Assembly (NCBI RefSeq): GCF_900215485.1
Contig: NZ_OCMZ01000002.1
Coordinates: 1,116,001-1,180,000, forward strand
Direction: 5' to 3'
DNA: 64,000 bases
DNA from: Nitrosovibrio sp. Nv4
GTDB lineage: Bacteria > Pseudomonadota > Gammaproteobacteria > Burkholderiales > Nitrosomonadaceae
Each line of letters opens with the position of its first letter. The first letter of the stretch is position 1. The notes beneath the pieces are model-generated. The model saw nothing but the letters and a program-made list of their open reading frames with translations, ran no database searches and had not been told where the DNA came from. The translations under genes were made by a program, and so were the position numbers. Below, in pieces: positions 31,511 through 40,093 of this stretch.

Positions 31511-31903
31511 TTACAGACTCTCGTCGTCGGCCAGCTTGATCAGCATCCCCGCTAACCCCTCCACCACGGTCGCCATGCGGCGGTAATCCAGCTTCTCTGG
31601 CGTGTCCTGAGGCGCATGGTAGTGGGGATAACGGAAGAAAGCAGTGTCCGTGACCATGAGCGCCGGGTACCCCTCCCGCCAGAAATTAAGATGATCGCTC
31701 CAGTTCACGCCGGGCAGCCAGCCAAAGGTTGCCGTTCCCTCCACCGGGAAATCAGTACACTCCTTGAATGCGGCCAGGGCTCGCTTGAGCAGCCGGCGCG
31801 AGCGCAGGTTGGCCACGAAGGCGATGAAGTTACCCCGATCCGGGCGACCACGGCCGAGGAAGGGCGGATATTGCTGGCTTCCGGATTCGTCCCTATAGCA
31901 ACC
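31511..31903 (-). pseudogene. M28-family aminopeptidase, 5'-truncated remnant
   Basis: The frame translates as the C-terminal half of an M28 zinc peptidase: CYRDESGSQQYPPFLG, PDRGNFIAFVANLRSR, WLPGVNWSDHLNFWREG, and the conserved late region MVTDTAFFRYPHYHAPQDTPEKLDY with the last metal His. The first metal-binding half of the enzyme is missing, and similarity stops near 31903. An ATG at 31816 gives a 101-residue open frame, which could not be active. A palindromic repeat lies 48 bases beyond the break. Confidence 0.7.
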
Positions 31904-31950
31904 CAGCCTCCCTATGCACTGCGGAGGACGGCGTTGGCAGATCAGTAATT

Positions 31951-31980
31951 GTAGGTCAGGTTAGCGAAGCGTAACCTAAC
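31951..31980. repeat. REP-like palindromic element
   Basis: GTAGGTCAGGTTAGCG followed by AAGCGTAACCTAAC. The arms GGTTA and TAACC pair, and the form resembles the dispersed GGTTAGCG/CGTAACC elements common in many proteobacterial genomes. It sits just beyond the broken end of the M28 remnant. Confidence 0.5.
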
Positions 31981-31983
31981 ATG

Positions 31984-32289
31984 CGAAATTTACTTTTTTC
32001 ATGATGAGATAACACGCAATGGGCAAGCGTCGCAGCAAATCGCGCGCGACCAAGCCATACCGCTCTTCGACCAGCCAGATAAGAGGAATTATCCGGTTCT
32101 TTGTTGGAGTTACGCTCCGCTCCAAGCCAAACAAGCCAAACCTGCCACTACTCCGCCAGCGGCTCCAGCCACGCCTCCTTTGAAGGGGTTCAAGCTAGGC
32201 AGCAGAAAATGCAATGTACCTCACTCAAATGAGTAATATAGTGAAAAGCGCTCCATCTATCCATCACCAGCTTATGAACAGGAGGAAAG
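31984..32289. other. Spacer without a recognised gene
   Basis: About 306 bases before the THUMP gene. Basic-looking short peptides can be translated but have no support. AACAGGAGGAAAG just before 32290 is the ribosome-binding site of the next gene. Confidence 0.4.
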
Positions 32290-32832
32290 ATGAGAAACTG
32301 GAACGTAATCGTAACCGTGGCGACAGGACCGGGCCGTCAATCCAGGGTCTTGGGGCAATTACGTCGCCTTGGTCATTTTGAGCGCACCGAATTTAAAAAC
32401 GTGTGCTTAGGGCATGTCGAGAATGTGACCCAATTCCTGGAGACGCTGCGGGAAGCGCGCGAAAACGAAAAGCCCTGGTTTTCCGATGTGGGACGCGCCA
32501 TTCCAGTCGAGCAAACCTTTTCCTTCACTCCCGAAACCCTGACCGAACAGCTCAAACAGGGGATAGCGCCTTTCATAGAGCGCATGTCGGAGGGCAGTTT
32601 TCACGTGCGGCTGGAGCGGCGCGGACTGCACGGCCAAGTAATGAGCCAAGAGGTGGAGCGCCAGGTGGGCGAGCACATGAAGGCGTTGGCAGAAGCAGCG
32701 GGCAAGCGGCTGCAGGTATCGTTCGCAACTGCCGACTATGTCATTGCAGCAGAAACGGTAGGCACTGAATGCGGCGTCGCCCTGTTTGATCGCGCCTTTA
32801 GGGCACGCTATCCATTCGTGCTAACGCACTGA
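32290..32832 (+). CDS. THUMP-domain protein
   Basis: 180 residues with an AGGAGG ribosome-binding site. The second half reads SFHVRLERRGLHGQ and SFATADYVIAAETVG, typical of the THUMP RNA-binding fold found in tRNA-modifying enzymes and in TAN1-type adaptors. No catalytic domain is attached. By analogy with Tan1, it may present tRNA to an acetyltransferase encoded elsewhere; that is inference. Confidence 0.75.
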   Translation: MRNWNVIVTVATGPGRQSRVLGQLRRLGHFERTEFKNVCLGHVENVTQFLETLREARENEKPWFSDVGRAIPVEQTFSFTPETLTEQLKQGIAPFIERMSEGSFHVRLERRGLHGQVMSQEVERQVGEHMKALAEAAGKRLQVSFATADYVIAAETVGTECGVALFDRAFRARYPFVLTH

Positions 32833-32944
32833 AGCAGCCGGATTAAGCCATCCATATAGCTCTCCTTCCCAGTCGGCTTCACGCAGTCTCGCGGCGATGG
32901 TGTTGCGTCGTGCTGGTCGGGCTCCATCGGCCCTGAACGAATTA

Positions 32945-33463
32945 TTAAGCCGTCCACTCATTCAATGCCTGTTGATATAACTGAAGGTCTTGCTCGGAGA
33001 AACAGCAAAACAACACTTCTTTGAGCGAAGTCTCAGTTTCAACAAACTTCCGCACCGTTTTGACCGCTGTTTCCGCAGCAGATTTAGCCGGGTAACCATA
33101 TGCACCGGCGCTGATGCACGGAAACGCAACTGAACTCAAGCCGCTGGCAACAGCAATTTCCAGACTCCGCCGATAACAGGAAGCAAGCTGTTCTGGTTCA
33201 TTGCTTTTTCCTCCATGCCAGATTGGACCAACGGTATGAATGACGTGCTTTGCCTTTAAACGGTAGCCTTTTGTGAGCTTTGCATCTCCAGTTTTACAAC
33301 CCCCAAGCAACTTGCATTCCTGCAACAACTCCGGGCCCGCAGCCCGATGGATAGCGCCATCAACGCCACCGCCACCCAGCAATGACGAATTGGCCGCATT
33401 CACAATTGCATCAGTTTCCAGCTTTGTAATGTCACCACGAATGGCACGGAGCCTTGTTGTCAT
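32945..33463 (-). CDS. ymdB: Macro-domain protein, O-acetyl-ADP-ribose deacetylase type
   Basis: 172 residues. DAIVNAANSSLLGGGGVDGAIHRAAG is the ADP-ribose-binding loop of MacroD-type enzymes; VIHTVGPIW and FPCISAGAYGYP follow. It hydrolyses O-acetyl-ADP-ribose and may remove mono-ADP-ribose from proteins. It stands alone and shares no NAD-using partner in the neighbourhood. Confidence 0.92.
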   Translation of the reverse strand: MTTRLRAIRGDITKLETDAIVNAANSSLLGGGGVDGAIHRAAGPELLQECKLLGGCKTGDAKLTKGYRLKAKHVIHTVGPIWHGGKSNEPEQLASCYRRSLEIAVASGLSSVAFPCISAGAYGYPAKSAAETAVKTVRKFVETETSLKEVLFCCFSEQDLQLYQQALNEWTA

Positions 33464-33890
33464 CGTTGTGGCCTAACCTTAACTTTTATAAATCGCAAAA
33501 CGCAAATTTAACATGGCACCCTTTCGTTTAACATCCCCATACCTGCGTCCTGTCACATAGAGTTCGGCGAGCGCGACAGTCGGCGCCTAGCCAACCCCGC
33601 TATGCAAAGCAAAGCTCACATGGGCGGCTACTAGACAAAGTTGCCTTTTTCTTTTCGGATATCTATAAAAAACTTAATGCCTATTTAATCCTGCACGTAA
33701 ATCGGCAGCACATTTGATCAGGTAATCAGGTAATAGCGTTGACTCAGAATTCCAACCATACGAAAACGTATAAAAAGTTTTTGCACCGGCATCTTGCATG
33801 AAAGGTTCGAGTCATATTGGCGCTGAAACTAGCCAAATTCAACTCTGATTGAGAAGCTATGCTATTGAATTTGTGCGAAGGAGAATAGCT
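33464..33890. other. Spacer before the interrupted oxidase-like gene
   Basis: About 427 AT-rich bases with no recognised gene. A short direct repeat (two CAGGTAAT copies) lies near 33720-33735. A good AAGGAG ribosome-binding site ends the region at 33878-33883. Confidence 0.4.
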
Positions 33891-34586
33891 ATGACAACCA
33901 GTACAGTACCCGTTACACAATAGCTCAAGAATCTCCAAGAGGAGTATCGAAGCCTGGTCAGACAAAGCGCTTTCTTTAAAAAAGTGGCTTCGGCGTCTTC
34001 CGCTGAAGACTTCCAATGGATTTAGCAGTTGTATTATTTGTCCTCCGACTTTACCGCGGCAGTGGCATTGCGCTACGGCAGTTGCCGAGATCCACGTTTT
34101 CGTGATGCTTTCGGCGAACATGCCGCGGAAGAAGTGATGCATCCCGCAGACTTAACCGAATGGATGCGTGAGTTCGGTTTTCTGGCCGCTGACGACGAAC
34201 CGTTGTCGGTTCCACCGACCTTCGAAACTCTGGCGTTAGGCTCGTATTTTCTTCGCTCGGCTATTCGCGAGCCGATACCCCATCAGATTGTCACGCTTAA
34301 TTTGATGATTGAGGGAATGGCATGTGATTTCTACGGGGCCATGAACCCGAAATTAGACGAATTGGGCTTGACTCCCAAAGGCTACTGGGCGGTTCATGCG
34401 AAAGCGGATATGAAACATCAAATTTTAGGTCTTGACCTGATTCCGCCATGTGATCCCGATTCCCCTAGTGGCAGATCATACGCTCGGACCGCTTGGGAAG
34501 TGGCAAGCCTTTGGGTTCAGGAGTTCGAGGCATGGAGTGATGTTCCAGTCGAACGAAGACTTAAACTCCCCTCCCCGGCAGAATGA
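33891..34586 (+). pseudogene. Heme-oxygenase-like diiron oxidase family gene with two in-frame TAG codons
   Basis: From the ATG at 33891 (AAGGAG seven bases upstream) a 232-codon frame runs to the TGA at 34584-34586, broken by TAG at 33921-33923 (codon 11) and 34023-34025 (codon 45). The translation is otherwise continuous in one frame: RSLVRQSAFFKKVASASS then QLYYLSSDFTAAVALRYG. The fold signals are E-EVMH in GEHAAEEVMHP and H-x3-D-x2-H in VHAKADMKH, which fit the metal ligands of the heme-oxygenase-like diiron oxidase group. The part after the second TAG alone (34029-34586, TTG start) could give 185 residues. It may be a pseudogene, or the TAGs may be read through. Confidence 0.65.
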
Positions 34587-34918
34587 TCATTGAGCAGGGC
34601 TTCTACGAAAACGTCGAGGGCAACCCGACTCAGCAGGTATCGGTGGAGGTGGCCTGCGCCTTGGAGGGACTCAACGACGCCTACGCGGTCACACACACCT
34701 CAGACGATAAGCGCGCCAAACGCTACCACCGATGCATCTGCACGGGGCTGGCATATCTGCTCAGGTTGCAATGCACCCGCAACGGAACAGAAACGGAACG
34801 GGGCGGGTTCGGCCTGACCCCCGAAAATCGGACGCAGAGGATTGACATTACGGGCCATGCAGCCAACGCCTTCATGAAGAGCGTAGAGAATGGCATCGAA
34901 CGTGCATTGCCGCCGTGA
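34583..34918 (+). CDS. Small hypothetical protein coupled to the interrupted gene
   Basis: 111 residues; its ATG overlaps the stop of the preceding gene (ATGA). Sequence MIIEQGFYENVEGNP to the end ERALPP has no family I recognise. The middle has two Cys (RCICTGLAYLLRLQC region). The overlap suggests an operon. No separate ribosome-binding site is visible, so its translation may depend on the upstream gene. Confidence 0.45.
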   Translation: MIIEQGFYENVEGNPTQQVSVEVACALEGLNDAYAVTHTSDDKRAKRYHRCICTGLAYLLRLQCTRNGTETERGGFGLTPENRTQRIDITGHAANAFMKSVENGIERALPP

Positions 34919-34934
34919 GACATCAAATTATAAA

Positions 34935-35774
34935 TTATGGCGAGATGCCTGAATTCTCTCGAATAAAGTCGCCCAATGCTTCCTGCCAGTCTTCCTGCAT
35001 GTAAATGAAACCGTTGTTGTGCCCCCCCTGCAATTCCAGAAATTGCTTTGGATCGGGCGCTGCTTCATATAGTGCCCGGCCTTGCTCAAATGGCACAATT
35101 TCATCTTGTGGACTATGCGCAATGAACACCGGGCAATTAACACTCCGCAAATACTCCAGGGTGTTGTATTCGAAACGGGACAGTAGCCGTATTGGCAGAA
35201 AAGGATAAAGCTTCGCTCCCATATCGGGTACGGAGGTGAACGCAGAAGCCAGCACCAGCAAGGCCGGCTTTTCGCGCGCTGCAAGCCATGCTGCTACCGC
35301 CGCGCCCAGGGACTCGCCAAATAACACAACATTGGAGGGTACTATACCTTTTTTTTCAGTCAGATACCGCCATGCCGCCTGAGCATCCCGATATGTGCCC
35401 GACTCTGAAGGTACCCCGCTACTTTGCCCATAGCCGCGATAATCGATAATAAAGGTATTGTAGCCAAGGCGGTAAAACATCAACAGATAACCCATGCGAT
35501 GCGAAATGTTTCCGGCGTTGCCGTGAAAAAACAGCACTGTCCCCGCTGCGTCGGGTGCAGGAACAAACCAGCCATGCAGGATTTCGCCGTCATCGGTAGC
35601 AAGCTCCACAGTCTCATAGGGGAGCCCCAGATCATCCGGCGTCTCGGTGATGCTGCGCCCATATTCAGGATAATAGACAAGCCGCGGCTGTACAAAAAAT
35701 ATAACCGCGGCGAAAACAACATAGGTGATAGCGACCATAATGCCTAAACTGAACAGCATTCGTATGGGTGACAT
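34935..35774 (-). CDS. Alpha/beta hydrolase, BEM46-like, membrane-anchored
   Basis: 279 residues. The N-terminal segment (residues about 8-30) is a membrane anchor. HGNAGNISHR holds the oxyanion HGN; the nucleophile elbow is FGESLGAAVAAW; the acid is probably in SPQDEIVPF and the catalytic His in GGHNNGF. This is the Bem46/ABHD12-like group of serine hydrolases with unknown natural substrate. Confidence 0.85.
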   Translation of the reverse strand: MSPIRMLFSLGIMVAITYVVFAAVIFFVQPRLVYYPEYGRSITETPDDLGLPYETVELATDDGEILHGWFVPAPDAAGTVLFFHGNAGNISHRMGYLLMFYRLGYNTFIIDYRGYGQSSGVPSESGTYRDAQAAWRYLTEKKGIVPSNVVLFGESLGAAVAAWLAAREKPALLVLASAFTSVPDMGAKLYPFLPIRLLSRFEYNTLEYLRSVNCPVFIAHSPQDEIVPFEQGRALYEAAPDPKQFLELQGGHNNGFIYMQEDWQEALGDFIRENSGISP

Positions 35775-35983
35775 ATATTGAAAATCAAATCCGGCAATTG
35801 ACGCTTATTATTCAGTTTAGCTAGCCACGAAGACCTTTGCGCCGCTCGACCTTCCTACCGTTATAGTGAATTCGCTACCCGGGCGATGGCGGATGCGATG
35901 CCGGATTTCGGTTTAAATGGATCAGTCCCCCGGGCCTCCCGGTTATAATAAGCCACTATACGCAACCAACAACAGGAACGCCG

Positions 35984-36532
35984 ATGAATCTTGACCGCGT
36001 AAGTTCTGGCCGGGACGTGCCAAGCGATTTCAACGTCATCATAGAAATACCCATGAATGCCGATCCCATCAAGTACGAAGTGGACAAGGAAACCGGCGCG
36101 ATGTTCGTGGATCGTTTCATGTCAACGTCTATGCACTATCCTTGCAACTACGGTTATATTCCTCACACCCTTTCAGAAGATGGAGATCCCGTGGACGTGC
36201 TGGTGATTTCGCCAGTTCCGCTCATTTCCGGCGTAGTAGTGCGCTGCAGACCTCTAGGCATGCTAAGAATGACCGATGAGGCCGGTGGAGATGCCAAAGT
36301 TCTGGCCGTGCCTATCGACAGGCTTTGCGGCCTCTACCGCGACGTTAAATCGCAAGCCGATCTTTCGGAACTGGCGCGTTCACAGATCGCACATTTTTTC
36401 GAACACTACAAAGATCTGGAACCAGGCAAATGGGTCAAGATAAATGGCTGGGCAGGGGTCGCAGAAGCTGAAGTGGAGATCACGAGCGGAGTAGACCGTT
36501 ATAACTCTGCGAAGAAAAAACCGATGTTTTAG
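35984..36532 (+). CDS. ppa: Inorganic pyrophosphatase (family I)
   Basis: 182 residues; hydrolyses pyrophosphate to drive biosynthesis. Metal-binding [10 protein letters not shown] is clear, with YEVDKETG near the front and [14 protein letters not shown] late. A TATAAT-like hexamer lies about 35 bases before the start, though no matching -35 element was settled. Confidence 0.96.
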   Translation: MNLDRVSSGRDVPSDFNVIIEIPMNADPIKYEVDKETGAMFVDRFMSTSMHYPCNYGYIPHTLSEDGDPVDVLVISPVPLISGVVVRCRPLGMLRMTDEAGGDAKVLAVPIDRLCGLYRDVKSQADLSELARSQIAHFFEHYKDLEPGKWVKINGWAGVAEAEVEITSGVDRYNSAKKKPMF

Positions 36533-36785
36533 ATCATTTAACCAATACCGGGAAAACGAGCCATATAAGTCCGCTGACGCCTATTCATCGATCTCGACTA
36601 CTTCGACAACTTCTCGGTGGCGCCCCTAAAATCCAGGGTCATTTCCATTATTCCTCACAATCGATCTTGCCTTATTTGAACTCCTAGCCTGTCTCTTGTA
36701 ATAGCAGGTGACGTGCTGAGCATTGCGCAATTGCTGAGGCGCCCCATGCTATGGCAGGCTGGTCATATTAGAGGATGGCGAGAGG

Positions 36786-38453
36786 ATGCAAATTTTCGTT
36801 AACAGAATTCCCGAGCGCAAAACGTTTCATTCTCTCCTGTTGGGCCAAGAGGATCCTAACGTGCTCGTTTATCACGGTATCAGCGGCATAGGCAAGACGA
36901 CTTTACTCAGAAAGCTACGTAACGAAATAGCTGAGGATGCCAACATCGGGGCGATTAGCGGTTCGGTTAATTTTGCGGAACCGGAGTATGGGCGAGCAGA
37001 TGAGGCGCTGAAACGGCTGCGCCGCGAGTTGGCGGTTGGCGCTAAAGCGGCAAAAACCTCGCTGATGTTCAACGCATTCGACTTGGCGATCTATGCCTAC
37101 ACTGATAAAGCGTTTGGGGCGGAAAGGAGCAAACCGCTTGCCGATGAGCTTAGGCAGCTTTCGGATGGACCGCTTCAATGGATGCTGAGGAAAGCTGCCG
37201 GGCCGGCGGGCGGCTATATCCCTGTCGTCGGATCACTCTTTCGGGATGTGGTAAACCAGGCCATTGATCATATAAAGAAAGAGCATGCACTTGCTGCGGC
37301 TCCATGTGAGGTAGAGCTTCGGCAATTGCAGTGGATGGATGATGCCGAAATACTCCAGTTGCTCCCATCTTTTTTTGGCCATGACCTCACTCTGTATAAA
37401 CAGCGATCGGATGCTCTGCATGTAGCCATCTTCATGGACTCATACGACAAGCTTTGGGGAGGACTTGAGGCGGAACAGCATCGACGAGGCACTGCCATGC
37501 AGGACGAATGGGTTCGTCAATTAATCATAAACGTGCCTCGTGTACTATTTGTCATTGCGGGACAAAATAAGCTTAACTGGGAAAATTTATCGCAGACTCA
37601 TACGGCAAGACCAGAGCAATACGAGTTGAGCGGACTTCAGCGTGAGGACGCTTTCCAATTTCTCAAGCTGCACGGCATTGACGATCAGAGCTCTCTCAGT
37701 GACATCTTCAAAACGACGCAAGGGCATCCGTTCTGGCTGAAGCTGGTTACGGAGCGATACCTTCGAGCTGTGCGCGACGGTTGTCCGATTATTCCCGTCA
37801 TTCTAGGCATGGATGAGGCGAGTCTGCTCGATAGCTTGTGCATTGGCCTAACCCGGGAAGAACAACAAACAATCAAGCAATTGTCAGCGGTTGTCTATTT
37901 CGACGAAGCGTTATTCAAGCGCCTGCTTTCCGGGCCATTGGAAACGGGATATCCAAAACAACGCTTCGGGGACTTTACCCAACTCTCGTTCGTCGAGAAA
38001 TTGACGGATGAGCATTACGCAATTCATAGCGTTATGAAAGCCCCTATGTTGCGCGAGCTCGAGAAGAAAGATCCGGGTATCTTGCAGATGATACGGAATG
38101 CGCAATCCAGATATTTCCAGGAAAAGGGACTGCCCTTTGGCGTCGACCCTTTAATACAGGGATACGACGACGTGGCAAGGATCCTTAACGACTATGATGC
38201 GGGGCTAATCAGTACGGAGCAATTGCAACTATTCCTCGACAGTGAAGTTTTTTCAGAAATCCTGGAAGCTGCCACGAGAACGCGCTCGGAAATGGAAATC
38301 GTTAAAAAGTGGATTGAAAGTCTGCGCGAAACAACCAAAAAAATGGAAGATATTGGACGCGCGCTACGTGCCGATGCGGAAAAGACGTTAAACGAAGGCG
38401 AATCAGTCACCCCACCCAAGCTTTCCGATAGTTCTGAATCTGACAAAAACTGA
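36786..38453 (+). CDS. Orphan STAND-type P-loop NTPase
   Basis: 555 residues. Walker A GISGIGKTT at residues 31-39; Walker B at about 214-218 in AIFMDSYDK. Downstream, GLQREDAFQFLKLHGI and TTQGHPFWLKLV are the kind of sensor/winged-helix segments seen in AAA_16/STAND ATPases, and the last 100 residues are helical with a coiled-coil-like stretch. No nuclease, TIR, protease or other effector is fused, and no TPR or WD repeats are visible. A GAGAGG ribosome-binding site lies just before the ATG. Related proteins act as signalling switches, some in antiphage defence; the role here is not shown. Confidence 0.75.
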   Translation: MQIFVNRIPERKTFHSLLLGQEDPNVLVYHGISGIGKTTLLRKLRNEIAEDANIGAISGSVNFAEPEYGRADEALKRLRRELAVGAKAAKTSLMFNAFDLAIYAYTDKAFGAERSKPLADELRQLSDGPLQWMLRKAAGPAGGYIPVVGSLFRDVVNQAIDHIKKEHALAAAPCEVELRQLQWMDDAEILQLLPSFFGHDLTLYKQRSDALHVAIFMDSYDKLWGGLEAEQHRRGTAMQDEWVRQLIINVPRVLFVIAGQNKLNWENLSQTHTARPEQYELSGLQREDAFQFLKLHGIDDQSSLSDIFKTTQGHPFWLKLVTERYLRAVRDGCPIIPVILGMDEASLLDSLCIGLTREEQQTIKQLSAVVYFDEALFKRLLSGPLETGYPKQRFGDFTQLSFVEKLTDEHYAIHSVMKAPMLRELEKKDPGILQMIRNAQSRYFQEKGLPFGVDPLIQGYDDVARILNDYDAGLISTEQLQLFLDSEVFSEILEAATRTRSEMEIVKKWIESLRETTKKMEDIGRALRADAEKTLNEGESVTPPKLSDSSESDKN

Positions 38454-38589
38454 CTCTAAAAAGAATCACCGGCTTACAAACTCGTTTTGCTTAACGGAAA
38501 ATACTCCGGGTCTCATTTTTCAGAGTGTAAACGGGTAATGTTATCAATATAATCGACATACTTCAGAGTATAAGCGGTCTGACAAAAAA

Positions 38590-39192
38590 ATGAGTTGGCT
38601 CGAACCGATAGAATTGAAGGGGAAAATTGTTACCCTTGATCCTCTTGACATTAGCCATATCGAGCCTTTAAAGGCTGCGGTAATGGACGGGGAGTTCTGG
38701 AAGCTCTGGTTTGCAAATGTGCCCTCTCCTGCCCAGATGGAAAGCTATGTAATTAATGCTGTTGAAAATGCCAGGAAAGGAAATATCGCGTTTGCAGTCA
38801 GACAAAACAATACAAACAGAGTCGTAGGCACCACCCGCTTCTACAACGTGGACGAAACGAACAGGAGGGCTATGCTCGGTTACACCTGGTACGCAAAATC
38901 AGCCTGTAAAACAGGCGTGAATACAGAAAGCAAGCTGTTGTTGCTTGAACATGTCTTTGAGCAAAAAAAAGCCATTGCGGTAGAGTTCAGAACACACTAT
39001 TTTAATCAGGCCTCTAGAACCGCGATTGAACGACTGGGCGCCAAACAGGATGGAATTTTACGCAACCACCAAATAATGCGTGACGGCTCAATTCGTGATA
39101 CGGTTATCTACTCGATACTCCAGCATGAGTGGCCGTCGGTGAAAAACAATCTGGTGTGCAAGCTTTCGCTTAATAAACCAGCTACTCTTTGA
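38590..39192 (+). CDS. GNAT-family N-acetyltransferase (RimJ/RimL-like)
   Basis: 200 residues. LKGKIVTLDPLDISHIEPL begins the domain; AVRQNNTNRVVGTTRFYNVDETNRRAMLGYTWYA covers strands 3-4, and the acetyl-CoA region and NQASRTAIERLGAKQDGILRNH are typical of the RimJ/RimL subgroup. The cofactor loop at KSACKTGVNTESK is atypical of the usual Q/RxxGxG. The substrate is unknown. Confidence 0.85.
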   Translation: MSWLEPIELKGKIVTLDPLDISHIEPLKAAVMDGEFWKLWFANVPSPAQMESYVINAVENARKGNIAFAVRQNNTNRVVGTTRFYNVDETNRRAMLGYTWYAKSACKTGVNTESKLLLLEHVFEQKKAIAVEFRTHYFNQASRTAIERLGAKQDGILRNHQIMRDGSIRDTVIYSILQHEWPSVKNNLVCKLSLNKPATL

Positions 39193-39319
39193 ATAATTGA
39201 AAAAGATGCATAATCTGCCTTGCCTGAACTATTTCCGAATTCAGGAACTTCGAAAGCAGCAAAGCCGTCAAAGTAAATGAAATTGACATCTTGCTGACGC
39301 AACAGTCAAGGAAGACAGC

Positions 39320-40072
39320 ATGAACGCGGAAGATTGCCAGAAGTGGTTGATGAGTCGAAGGAAAATGCTTGCTTTACTCAGCGTAACGGGAATTAATATG
39401 CTCAGCGGATCTTCATTCGGTAATTCTGCCGGCAGGGAAACAGTTCAAAGGGCACTCTCATGTGTCGTCACCCCTCAGCAGACCGAAGGCCCTTATTTTG
39501 TTGATGAGCGTCTGCATCGTTCGGACGTTCGGACCGATCCTTCTGATGGCTCGATAAAAGAAGGGCTCCCGCTCGCACTCGAGATTCGCGTTTTCGCGGT
39601 TGGCGGCGACAGGGGAGCCGACTGCAAGCCGATCGCAGGCGCCGTTGTGGATATCTGGCATTGTGACGCGCAGGGGATTTATTCTGACGTCATGGATGAC
39701 CATTTCAATACGGTCGGGAAAAAATTTCTGCGCGGGTATCAGGTAACCGACAAAAACGGCAGTGTACGATTTATCACTATTTATCCTGGCTGGTATCCCG
39801 GCAGGACGGTTCATATTCATTTCAAGATCCGCACCGATCCGAAATATATGCAGGCCCATGAGTTTACGTCGCAACTCTACTTCAATGACTCGATTACGGA
39901 TTCGGTATATGCACAGCAACAGGCGTATGCCAGAAGGGAGGCTTACCTGACCAGAGCGAGAAATGAAGATGACAGCATATTCCGTCAGGGCGGAGACCAG
40001 TTAATGCTCAAACTTGTCGAGACGGGCGAGGGGTATGCGGCAACTTTCGACGTCGGACTTGAACTCGCCTGA
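39320..40072 (+). CDS. Exported intradiol ring-cleavage dioxygenase-like protein
   Basis: 250 residues. The N-terminus MSRRKMLALLSVTG with a double Arg before a hydrophobic stretch suggests Tat export. The Fe(III) ligands of the protocatechuate 3,4-dioxygenase family are seen: Tyr in WHCDAQGIYSDV, Tyr in YPGWYPGRT, and two His in VHIHF. The TPQQTEGPYFVD opening is typical. No aromatic-degradation genes are near; substrate and role unknown. Confidence 0.85.
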   Translation: MNAEDCQKWLMSRRKMLALLSVTGINMLSGSSFGNSAGRETVQRALSCVVTPQQTEGPYFVDERLHRSDVRTDPSDGSIKEGLPLALEIRVFAVGGDRGADCKPIAGAVVDIWHCDAQGIYSDVMDDHFNTVGKKFLRGYQVTDKNGSVRFITIYPGWYPGRTVHIHFKIRTDPKYMQAHEFTSQLYFNDSITDSVYAQQQAYARREAYLTRARNEDDSIFRQGGDQLMLKLVETGEGYAATFDVGLELA

Positions 40073-40093
40073 ATGACTAACTACGAATCAGAC

